A stretch of 21,022 bases of DNA from a virus, in IMG/VR virus record IMGVR_UViG_3300021090_000121, positions 1 through 21,022 of that record; one strand, given 5' to 3'. Positions 14,401 through 19,528 of this stretch are shown piece by piece. The notes beneath the pieces are model-generated. The model searched no databases, was not told where the DNA came from, and was given only the letters and a program-made list of their open reading frames with translations. Within the stretch, counting starts at the first letter, position 1. The number at the start of each line of letters is the position of its first letter. The position numbers and the translations under genes were made by a program.

Positions 14401-14699
14401 CGCCCTACGATCTCGTGCTCAGTACGACGAACGAGGCGCTCGACTCGGGGACGTTCATCTGCTACCTCCCGGGCACGACCATCAGCATTCACCTCTTCAT
14501 CGCCGCGCAGAGCGGGACCACGCGGCACGACATCGGGAGGCACATTCAGATCAACGGCGGTCAGGACGGCGACGCCATCATCGTGGCCGCCCCCGCCGGC
14601 AACAACATAGTCACGGTCACCGTGATCGTCCCGTTTACAGCCGTGACGAGCCCGACCTTCACCCACCGCTACCCGGCGGGGACGTGGACGGTAGTCTGA
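11415..14699 (+). CDS. Tail hub with lectin-like, Pro-rich and Ig-like modules
   Basis: 1094 residues. ATG 11415 overlaps the previous stop and marks the start; the same frame is open upstream to 10920 only as antisense-phase sequence over the preceding gene. Residues about 1-185 look like a LamG/ConA-type jelly roll (VGAAIWINPDDVSFNQEILA; AGQWQQITVVCLASNDMRVF; IDGVE). Residues about 320-710 form a tail hub region (LPIVYGSFRRGGL; FVVFSEAVTQDWLTEMLFNV; MGYWRVNGREQMEFHVDDGY). A proline-rich linker lies at about 713-768, an Ig-like domain at 769-853 (ending FAWTID), a second sandwich to about 976, another Pro-rich linker, and a C-terminal domain. The hub closes the tube, and the lectin and Ig-like modules may contact the host surface. 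The start of the hub region recurs in the gene at 19529. Confidence 0.75.
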   Translation: MAIYFPGRVGMKYVALTPQFRYDYGLAGGQVGAAIWINPDDVSFNQEILAASNYNPNYLNSSVVQFVVRLEAGGVLIVIHAMNVFGFCTVRRSLPGAVVAGQWQQITVVCLASNDMRVFIDGVEMSYAFSRSEVGLPLSGGGDVLFGTYYRDSGWPRGPDPAPHTMYSAYIRTITGDQTNADLAKRFTTEVGTWFQGGLACGGFWHAGLVQADADELAESLAGGTSPLFYPHFFRNSTFSHGLLMAPPLVGEDAMMDYDPIAPESPESPGDSPAFDIISPFAQKTVPVVGDPGVLSWMEGPGIIEPCEPYIDGPGPAVPTVPKLCLPFGLPRAEIYENPGNPADLLPIVYGSFRRGGLAAGPGPIPATLIDRGEDDLGPWVYCAAFHPVLSIDVVYVDNVAVVPSTDYGWNLSDNFQNRGTIATITFPTQPLGRVTWRGLGIYDRTGTTLMENCLDQVVHLLTTWGNFTLAEDFDLTALAEATSAVTRLGYKTAFVVFSEAVTQDWLTEMLFNVMGYWRVNGREQMEFHVDDGYSTLAASDLAAEVLAARDCLDGDDGVSFTLDRQNLVNDLTALYIYSYTVNEATSLLSGLTDRASIDAYGEMKKSVVLRGLRRIDNVRTWAAILLMRQSARRRVEGGLLAFTLLGGRFAHLTIGDLITLSWPYGPRLGEGVPYEGEVLRVANLTIDPSRGGAMAILAVDLGMRMIGGAAAIPDLPALPSDPSPEETPEPTFPNISPIGSPPPGPAPSPPPSPPPPSPPGPTAPPAPLITGFPGNPTARTSATFTFTDGEAGVSYVAQLDGGGFVPVTSPVTYDGLSVGSHSFGVKAQNASGLLSPATTFAWTIDTLVHDAPTRFAWSTVPPYQFKTTEVAMGVRLRALDAADAVATDYTGSAVLTLALDGPGDPAEYSVVKVYVSNPLSSSMTLFGTNTTPPFVNGICSGIFLVLAGPDDVQAHLVATDGAVVGSSNTFGISQIAPPPPPTPGPGVDPSPEGAPPYDLVLSTTNEALDSGTFICYLPGTTISIHLFIAAQSGTTRHDIGRHIQINGGQDGDAIIVAAPAGNNIVTVTVIVPFTAVTSPTFTHRYPAGTWTVV

Positions 14700-14764
14700 T
14701 GGCATCTCCTGCCATACTGAGCTATACTAAACGCGAGCGACCCCCTAAAGGAGGGAGCCATTGA
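14699..14764 (+). CDS. Possible 21-residue leader ORF
   Basis: ATG 14699 overlaps the hub stop and encodes MASPAILSYTKRERPPKGGS-H. Its last codons contain the strong SD AAGGAGGG that precedes TTG 14761. It is probably spacer around that ribosome binding site and not a functional protein. Confidence 0.15.
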   Translation: MASPAILSYTKRERPPKGGSH

Positions 14765-14775
14765 GCAATGCACTA
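14748..14775 (+). other. Orphaned RBS and start codon, likely displaced gene start
   Basis: AAGGAGGG (14748-14755) is followed after 5 nt by TTG 14761 and codons reading M-S-N-A-L. The frame then runs antisense into the HNH gene whose stop codon complement lies at 14773-14775. The intact virion gene at 15512 starts M-A-N-S-L-F with a weaker RBS. The simplest reading is that this is the old start of that gene, cut off by the HNH insertion. Confidence 0.4.
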
Positions 14776-15459
14776 TCGTCCTCGGTAGCACTCGAGAGAA
14801 CAGAACCGTCCAGCTCCTCTCTTTGGATAGATAAGGAACTCTTGACGACAGTGCTCGCAGAGTCTTTTTACAGCCCGCAGCTTCCGACTCCCGGCTATTA
14901 TAAAGAGTTCTCCGTCTCTAATCAGAGTAGGATGATGCCGTCGAGTATTACATCTATGACACGATGCTACGAGGTTCTTCGGTTGATTATCTCTACCATG
15001 ATTATTCAGGTGATCGACTTCAAGCAAGCCGTATTCCCATGTCAATTTCTTTCTACACCAATAACACGGATGGGTTCCGGGGCCTATCTTGTCGAAGAGG
15101 ACCAGACGGTGCTCCAGAAGACGGCCAGTAGAATCCGCTAGCGGATGCCCGAAACAGTAGATCATGAGATAACGTCCGGGCTTCTTAGCTCTTGGTCTAG
15201 GTGGATTATATTGCCATTGCCACTTGATATGACACGATATAGAGCAGAATTTTCCGGTCCCTCGCTTCAACCTACTCGGGGAGGCGTGCCAGACAAACGT
15301 CTTCTTGCAGTATCGGCAGCGACGAGCGAGTCTCTTTCCGCCTCGAGGCTGCTTCGTACTGCACTTCAACGAACAGTACTTCGCCTCTCCACTTCTTACT
15401 CTATTCGCTTTGGCCATGAATAGCTTCTTACACTCTAGGCAGGTCCTTTGTAGTAGCAT
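14773..15459 (-). CDS. HNH endonuclease with zinc knuckles (homing type)
   Basis: 228 residues on the minus strand, the only convincing gene there. Zinc-knuckle pairs occur at C7/C10 with C29/C33, C48/C51 with C72/C76, and C201/C204 with C220/C224, each shaped CxxC-KK-x-F ... (F/Y)CSxxC. The HNH core lies at about 130-176: C132/C135, the DH pair 149-150 (LEVDHLNNHG), N162 (PKNLVASCHRC) and C167/C170. These HNH enzymes cut DNA next to their own gene's insertion site and spread by homing. Base composition is clearly lower in GC than the flanking tail genes, which fits recent transfer. It lies opposite to the operon, between a strong RBS and the virion gene at 15512. Catalytic residues look intact; the target site is unknown. 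Confidence 0.85.
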   Translation of the reverse strand: MLLQRTCLECKKLFMAKANRVRSGEAKYCSLKCSTKQPRGGKRLARRCRYCKKTFVWHASPSRLKRGTGKFCSISCHIKWQWQYNPPRPRAKKPGRYLMIYCFGHPLADSTGRLLEHRLVLFDKIGPGTHPCYWCRKKLTWEYGLLEVDHLNNHGRDNQPKNLVASCHRCNTRRHHPTLIRDGELFIIAGSRKLRAVKRLCEHCRQEFLIYPKRGAGRFCSLECYRGR

Positions 15460-15461
15460 AT

Positions 15462-15487
15462 CGGGAGTATATCATAACTATCTCCCG
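15462..15487 (-). promoter_or_regulatory. Inverted repeat in the leader of the minus-strand HNH gene
   Basis: CGGGAG (15462-15467) and CTCCCG (15482-15487) are separated by 14 A/T-rich bases and end 2 bases before the HNH start codon. On the HNH mRNA the only SD-like sequence (GGGAG) lies in the far arm of this stem and pairs with the bases next to AUG, so the hairpin could control translation. It could instead be a protein-binding dyad. Confidence 0.35.
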
Positions 15488-15511
15488 TTAGAAAGGATAA
15501 GGTAAGCTAGA

Positions 15512-15922
15512 TTGGCAAACTCATTGTTCGACTCTGGACGGCAAGCCTTCCTCGAAGGCGCGATCGCGATTCTTACCGTCGACATTAAGTTGGTCTTCGT
15601 CGACCATGGGGCCGACACGCCGGTTCCCGCGACCGACGACTTCCTCGACGACATCGACGCGGGGGCGCGGATCGCGACGAGCGGGAACTTCGCGAGCAAG
15701 ACGAGCACGGCGGGGGTCTTCGACGCCGCCGACGTCGTGGTCTCGAGCGTCTCAGGGGCGCAGTTCGAGTCGGTCGTCATCTACAACGACACCCCCGCGG
15801 CGGAGTCCGGGAAGCACCTCATCGCCTTCATCGACACGGCGACCGGCCTCCCCTTCACGCCGACGGGGAACAATGTAACAGTCGCTTGGGATAATGGTTC
15901 TAACAAGATTTTTAAGCTTTAG
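15512..15922 (+). CDS. Conserved small virion structural protein
   Basis: 136 residues from TTG 15512 (MANSLFDSGRQAFLEGAIAI). It matches from memory a widespread phage protein type: MANALYxKGREAFLxG at the start, 'LxDIxAGARxATS', 'VxDAADVxFSxVxG', 'ExVVxYxDT', 'LIAxIDTATGLPxTPxGxxVTVxWDNGxNKIFKL' at the end. Here these are FLDDIDAGARIATS, VFDAADVVVSSVSG, VVIYNDTPAA, LIAFIDTATGLPFTP and WDNGSNKIFKL. It is usually found near tail or fibre genes; its exact role is not established as far as I know. The ribosome binding site is weak (AAGG about 11-16 nt upstream), unlike the strong one stranded at 14748. It is flanked on both sides by HNH genes pointing away from it. Confidence 0.75.
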   Translation: MANSLFDSGRQAFLEGAIAILTVDIKLVFVDHGADTPVPATDDFLDDIDAGARIATSGNFASKTSTAGVFDAADVVVSSVSGAQFESVVIYNDTPAAESGKHLIAFIDTATGLPFTPTGNNVTVAWDNGSNKIFKL

Positions 15923-16004
15923 CACTATAATCCCAGGCAACGATTTTCTTGTTTACATTAGACGGAGGTCGTGGTAGCGTATGGGATCAAGGAGGACGAT
16001 CCCT

Positions 16005-16775
16005 ATGCTCAAAGTTTGTCCAACGTGTCGGAAGCGTTTTACACCTCGGAGTAATCATGGAAAGTTCTGCTCCCCGGAGTGCAAGAAAGGTCGATGGCGG
16101 CGAACCTGCGAGTACTGTCACCTGGAGTTTATCGCCTTCAAGGGTTCAGCTGGACGATTCTGTTCCCGAAAGTGTTTCTATCGTTCTCCGAGAACCGAGA
16201 TCTCAGAGAAAATGTGTCAGTACTGTAAAAAAATATTTCACCCGAAATCAAATAGTCAGTCGTTCTGTTCCGTCGCCTGCCACAATAAGTCGATGCGAGT
16301 TCCGAGGCCGTATATACTCTGCGAGACATGCTCAAAGCCCCTCGATCCAAAGATGCCCCCTCGAGTTCGGTTCTGCTCTCGACGGTGCTATTTCAAGAGT
16401 GGGACGAGATCGGATATGGCCTTACCTATTGGAACGCGGCGAAAGAATAGGGCTGGTTACATCTCAATCAAGATCGGTCGGAAAGAGAATAATAGAAACT
16501 CGAACTGGGTTTCCGAACACCGCTACGTCATGGCGAAGAAGCTCGGCCGCCCGCTCAAGAAATACGAGCAAGTACATCATAAGAATGGGAATCGGGGGGA
16601 TAACAAAGAGGAAAATCTCGAACTCTGGTCTCTCCTACAACACGGAAGGAGAAAGAGTCCATCTGGAGTACGACTTAGAGATATTCACTGCCCCGGCTGC
16701 CGATGCTTCGAGACCCCAGAGCGGAGAGATAGGCTATACTCTCCCGTAGGGCGACGAGCTACTCACGCGAGCTAG
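16005..16775 (+). CDS. HNH endonuclease with four zinc knuckles (homing type)
   Basis: 256 residues from ATG 16005 (MLKVCPTCRKRF). AAGGAGG at 15989-15995 is 9 nt upstream; an in-frame ATG at 15981 lies before that RBS and is less likely. Four knuckles precede the nuclease: C5/C8 with C22/C26, C35/C38 with C53/C57, C71/C74 with C88/C92, and C106/C109 with C124/C128. The HNH core follows at about 168-208: WVSEHRYVMAKKLGRPL, then EQVHHKNGNRGDNKEENLEL, with H191-H192, N194 and N204 in the usual places. This is a different HNH subtype from the minus-strand enzyme but shares the (F)CSxxC knuckle style. GC is lower than the neighbours. The last 35 residues (CPGCRCFETPERRDRLYSPV) look less conserved and overlap an inverted repeat, so the true end may be altered by an indel. 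Confidence 0.85.
   Translation: MLKVCPTCRKRFTPRSNHGKFCSPECKKGRWRRTCEYCHLEFIAFKGSAGRFCSRKCFYRSPRTEISEKMCQYCKKIFHPKSNSQSFCSVACHNKSMRVPRPYILCETCSKPLDPKMPPRVRFCSRRCYFKSGTRSDMALPIGTRRKNRAGYISIKIGRKENNRNSNWVSEHRYVMAKKLGRPLKKYEQVHHKNGNRGDNKEENLELWSLLQHGRRKSPSGVRLRDIHCPGCRCFETPERRDRLYSPVGRRATHAS
16723..16744. repeat. Inverted repeat at the 3' end of the second HNH gene
   Basis: GGAGAG (16723-16728) and CTCTCC (16739-16744) around a 10-base centre. The right part, TAGGCTATACTCTCC (16730-16744), is the exact reverse complement of 10701-10715 and resembles sequences beside the other HNH gene. No T-run follows, so it is not an obvious terminator. Confidence 0.35.
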
Positions 16776-16791
16776 AGGAGGACGAGAGAGA

Positions 16792-17088
16792 ATGTTTACC
16801 ATAGGGCAGACCTGCATCTACCTTCCAAACGGCGCGGTCTCCACGGTGCTCCGCGTCTACCCCGACCGGCACCGGGCGAGGATACAGATAACCGAGACGG
16901 GGCGCGAGATCGACGAGGTAGCGTGGCACGACCTCTCGGTCCGGGAGGTCGTCGCGGTCCCGAAGGTCGTTGGAGACGACGTGCTCCCGGTAGTGACGGC
17001 GAAGGTGGAGGTAAAAGCAGACGTAGAGAAGCGGGACTACCTGAGGTCCTGGAACCGGCGCGTCGACGAAGAGGGGGGTGTCGAATGA
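16792..17088 (+). CDS. Unknown protein, SH3-like beta start
   Basis: 98 residues from ATG 16792; AGGAGG (16776-16781) lies 10 nt upstream and overlaps the end of the HNH gene. The N-terminal half is strand-rich (MFTIGQTCIYLPNGAVSTVL; RVYPDRHRARIQITETGREI) in the rhythm of a small SH3-like or KOW-like barrel. The C-terminal half is Val/Lys-rich and charged (VVTAKVEVKADVEKRDYLRS). I do not recognise a family. It overlaps the next gene by ATGA and returns to the high-GC codon style of the phage after the HNH island. It may serve the packaging genes that follow, by position only. Confidence 0.6.
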   Translation: MFTIGQTCIYLPNGAVSTVLRVYPDRHRARIQITETGREIDEVAWHDLSVREVVAVPKVVGDDVLPVVTAKVEVKADVEKRDYLRSWNRRVDEEGGVE

Positions 17089-17327
17089 AGGATCGCGTCG
17101 AGGCGAGGTTCTTCCGGCTCGACGATCACGTCCTCGTCGACCTCGGGCGACCGATCCGCATCCTCAACTTCGACCACGAGACGTGCTTCGCGTGGGCGCG
17201 GGCCCTCATCAAGCTCGGGGAGCAGGCGCAGCGCGTGGGGGCGGGGCACGCCCGGATGAGCCGGGTGGAGGTCGAGCGGTTCGAGGAGTCCGTGGTCTCG
17301 CCGCGTCACAGGGTCGTCGGGAGCTAG
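17085..17327 (+). CDS. Small unknown protein before the terminase genes
   Basis: 80 residues; ATG 17085 overlaps the previous stop, with a GAGGGGGG run about 6 nt upstream. The sequence MKDRVEARFFRLDDHVLVDL then RPIRILNFDHETCFAWARAL suggests a beta hairpin followed by an amphipathic helix (AWARALIKLGEQAQRVG) and a basic tail. No recognised motif. A longer same-frame reading from 16923 is rejected because it lies antiphase over the preceding gene. Confidence 0.6.
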   Translation: MKDRVEARFFRLDDHVLVDLGRPIRILNFDHETCFAWARALIKLGEQAQRVGAGHARMSRVEVERFEESVVSPRHRVVGS

Positions 17328-17336
17328 GTCCGGGAT

Positions 17337-17801
17337 ATGCCGAGGAGCCTCCTCACGGATAAGGTGGCGTACAAGATCGCCAAGCACGTCGAGGCGGGGA
17401 ACCGCTTCTACATCGCCTGCGCGATGGAGCACATCGCGGAGGACACCGGACGGAACTGGCTCTCCGAGGGCCGGAAGTGGCCGAACACCCCCCAGGGGAG
17501 GTTCGCGAAGGCCGTGGAGCGGGCGGGGGCGAAGGCGGAGCTCAGGGCGCAGTCCAGGATACAGAGGGGGATCAAGCAGAGCTGGGTCGCCGCCGCGTGG
17601 TGGCTCACGCACGGCCCGTCGAAGCTCGGCTGGGCGGCGAAGGAGCCCGGCGGCGCGTCGGCGAGGGTCAACATCAACATCGGGGATCAGATACGAGGGA
17701 AGATCTCCGGGATGTCGGGGCACGTCCTCGAGGCAGAGTACACGCGGCTCGACCAGAACGTGAGGATGCTCGGAGACGGCGGAGGCCCCCCTGTCGACTG
17801 A
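17337..17801 (+). CDS. Terminase small subunit candidate (TerS)
   Basis: 154 residues from ATG 17337. The first 90 residues follow the pattern of TerS-like DNA-binding proteins: an N-terminal helix (LTDKVAYKIAKHVEAGNRFY), a helix-turn-helix-like segment (IACAMEHIAEDTGRNWLSEG), then 'GRFAKAVERAGAKAELR...I' and 'WVAAAWWLTHGPSKLGWA', which recalls the usual 'W-x-A-A-x-W-x-L-E-R-x-x-P-x-x-W-G' block. The C-terminal part (SARVNINIGDQIRGKISGMS) is probably for oligomerisation or TerL binding. It overlaps the terminase large subunit reading frame by 11 nt, the normal TerS-TerL arrangement. TerS selects the viral DNA packaging site and delivers it to TerL. Confidence 0.75.
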   Translation: MPRSLLTDKVAYKIAKHVEAGNRFYIACAMEHIAEDTGRNWLSEGRKWPNTPQGRFAKAVERAGAKAELRAQSRIQRGIKQSWVAAAWWLTHGPSKLGWAAKEPGGASARVNINIGDQIRGKISGMSGHVLEAEYTRLDQNVRMLGDGGGPPVD

Positions 17802-18567
17802 GACAGCCGACCGGAAGGTCCTGGAGGAGCGGTACGTCAGGCACGTCGAGAGCCTCGTCGGCCTGGCGCGCTCCGGGAGCCTCGACGCCTTCGGGGCGCT
17901 CGTCATCAAGGACCAGGACGGGACGCCGATCGAGCTGGCGCCGATTCACAAGTCCTGGTCCTCGTTCGTCCCCTGGTGCTGGAAGAACGGTCTCTACGCG
18001 GGCATCCTCGCCCCGTGGCGGCACGGGAAGACGACGCTCTGCACGATCCGCCTCGCCCTCTGGGAGATCGGCCGGAACCCCGACGTCCGCGTCCGGATCA
18101 TCTGCGCCGACGACGACGAGGCCATCCTCCGCGTCGCGGCGGTCCGGCGCTACCTGGAGTCGCCGGAGTACAGGTGGATCTTCCCGCACGTCGAGCCCGG
18201 GCGCCAGGGGGACTGGTCGAAGCACCGCCTCTTCGTCAACCGCTCCTCGCCGGGCCCGGACCCGACGCTCGAGGCGGCGGGGATATTCACGGGTGAGGCC
18301 GGGGGCGGGAACGACCTCATCCTCCTCGACGACATCGTCACGTACCAGAACGCGATCCTCCGGCCGTCGCTCAGGAACCAGGTCTTCGACGTCCTGAGCG
18401 CCGTCTGGCTCCGACGGGTCGAGCCTGACACGCGGATCGCGTCGGTGGGGACGACGTGGCACGTGGACGACGCCTATCAGAGGCTCCGGAAGCAGGCTGG
18501 GAGGTGGCGCTGGCTCATCCAGGGGATCGCGGACGACTTCGAGCGGATCGACTGTCACGTCGAATAG
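17791..18567 (+). CDS. Terminase large subunit, ATPase half only, CTG start
   Basis: 258 residues if read from CTG 17791 (M-STETADRKVLEERYV). In this frame no ATG, GTG or TTG occurs between the stop at 17761 and a GTG at 18436, well past both Walker motifs. GGAGG (17781-17785) sits 5 nt before the CTG. Visible motifs: an adenine-binding-like N-terminus (ELAPIHKSWSSFVPW), Walker A APWRHGKTT near 72-80, RVRIICADDDEAILRVAAVR, Walker B DLILLDD near 175-181, and the coupling motif GTTWHVDDAY near 218-227. The protein ends at IADDFERIDCHVE, where related TerLs pass into the RNase H-like nuclease. Full-length TerLs usually have about 400-600 residues. As it stands it could hydrolyse ATP but not cut DNA, unless a separate nuclease part exists elsewhere. 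Confidence 0.8.
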   Translation: MSTETADRKVLEERYVRHVESLVGLARSGSLDAFGALVIKDQDGTPIELAPIHKSWSSFVPWCWKNGLYAGILAPWRHGKTTLCTIRLALWEIGRNPDVRVRIICADDDEAILRVAAVRRYLESPEYRWIFPHVEPGRQGDWSKHRLFVNRSSPGPDPTLEAAGIFTGEAGGGNDLILLDDIVTYQNAILRPSLRNQVFDVLSAVWLRRVEPDTRIASVGTTWHVDDAYQRLRKQAGRWRWLIQGIADDFERIDCHVE

Positions 18568-18581
18568 CAGAGGAGGGAATG

Positions 18582-18839
18582 ATGGAGCTGGAGCTCAAGG
18601 TGGGGATGGGGATAGGGTGGGAGCACCCTCAGATGCAAGAGGGGGAGGTACTCATCGGTACCGTCGCCGCGATCGACCTGGTCGCGCGGACCGTGGACCT
18701 GGAGTTCCCGGACGGGAGCGCGCGGGGGAAGATCCCCTGGGAGCAGCTCGGGCGCCAGCGCCGCTCGGAGTTCTCCCCTGCCATCGACGTCATCGGGCCT
18801 CGTGGAATAGACTCCGAGGAGAGGATGGGGAGGTTCTGA
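18582..18839 (+). CDS. Small unknown protein, beta-rich
   Basis: 85 residues from ATG 18582; GGAGG (18572-18576) is 5 nt upstream, better than for the adjacent ATG at 18579. The core EGEVLIGTVAAIDLVARTVD followed by LEFPDGSARGKIPWEQLG looks like a small OB- or SH3-like barrel. It shows no nuclease residues and is not the missing half of TerL. The stop overlaps the next start (TGATG), so it is coupled to the virion protein gene downstream. Confidence 0.55.
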   Translation: MELELKVGMGIGWEHPQMQEGEVLIGTVAAIDLVARTVDLEFPDGSARGKIPWEQLGRQRRSEFSPAIDVIGPRGIDSEERMGRF

Positions 18840-19522
18840 TGGATACTTCTATACTATTGGAGAGAGATATAATCTCCTGCCTCACGTGCGGACTATCGCA
18901 CGCCCTCCCGGAGGAGGTGCGGCAGAACATCGCATCGGCGCAGGGATTCTCCGAGCGCCATCAGGGGCATCAGCTTACCCTCGGCCGCCTCGCCTCACCG
19001 GGACTCTATGCACAGTACGGGATGCCGTGGAACAGCGACGTGAAGCTGGCACTACAGGCCCTGCAGACGATGACGGTGACGAACCTCCACTCCCTCGCGA
19101 ACTCGGCGACCGGGGGGTGGCAGTCCGACGTCGTCGACAACACGTCGAACCTCTTCCTCGACGCATGGCTTCAGGTCGTCCTAGACTTCGCGAACACCGC
19201 CCCGGCAAACTCGAAGGCTGCGATCATCCTCGGGTACAGCGGGATCGAGTCGGGGAAGTACAGCAACCCGGCGAGTGGGTCTGAAGGCACTATCACTCTC
19301 GTGAACATAGACACCAGCGCGCAGAACCTCAAGCTCATAGATCTCATGCCCTACACGACTACGGATGAGGTAGTCGAGTCCTCGGCAATGAGTGTCACCC
19401 CTACATTCGGCGGAATACTTCCGCCGTACTGGGGTATCGTAATCATGAACCGCTCCGGGGCCGCCCTCGCCTCTAGCGGGAACACCGTCAAGTACCGCGG
19501 CATCTACGCGACCGTTATCTAG
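18839..19522 (+). CDS. Conserved virion structural protein (tail-associated)
   Basis: 227 residues; ATG 18839 overlaps the preceding stop and has GGGGAGG (18827-18833) 5 nt upstream. After a less conserved N-terminus (MDTSILLERDIISCLTCGLS) comes a sandwich-like domain whose landmarks recur in many phage and prophage proteins near tail-tip genes: SLANSATGGWQSDVVDNTSN, LFLDAWLQVVLDFANTAPAN, AAIILGYSGIESGKY, EGTITL, and a C-terminal GILPPYWGIVIMNRSGAALA with VKYRGIYATVI. The family role is unsettled; carbohydrate-binding or tip-decoration is likely. The first 40 nt are AT-rich compared with the rest, suggesting a junction at the gene start. Confidence 0.65.
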   Translation: MDTSILLERDIISCLTCGLSHALPEEVRQNIASAQGFSERHQGHQLTLGRLASPGLYAQYGMPWNSDVKLALQALQTMTVTNLHSLANSATGGWQSDVVDNTSNLFLDAWLQVVLDFANTAPANSKAAIILGYSGIESGKYSNPASGSEGTITLVNIDTSAQNLKLIDLMPYTTTDEVVESSAMSVTPTFGGILPPYWGIVIMNRSGAALASSGNTVKYRGIYATVI

Positions 19523-19528
19523 GGTGTA

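Noticed and set aside
14761-15141. 126-residue + strand ORF starting MSNALSSSVALERTEPSSSS
   Set aside because: It runs antisense to the HNH gene, whose zinc and HNH motifs are intact. Only its first five codons and the RBS look meaningful; they are listed as a displaced gene start.
15903-15931. TATAAT at 15926-15931 as a promoter for the second HNH gene
   Set aside because: No recognisable -35 element at the expected spacing. It is part of the boundary motif and is kept only in that finding.
18582-18839. Gene 18582-18839 as the missing terminase nuclease fragment
   Set aside because: Only 85 residues, beta-barrel-like, without the acidic cluster expected of an RNase H-like nuclease, and with its own strong RBS.
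18845-18873. TATAAT at 18868-18873 as a promoter
   Set aside because: A perfect -10 hexamer, but no reasonable -35 at 16-18 nt, and it lies in the first codons of a well-supported gene with its own RBS.
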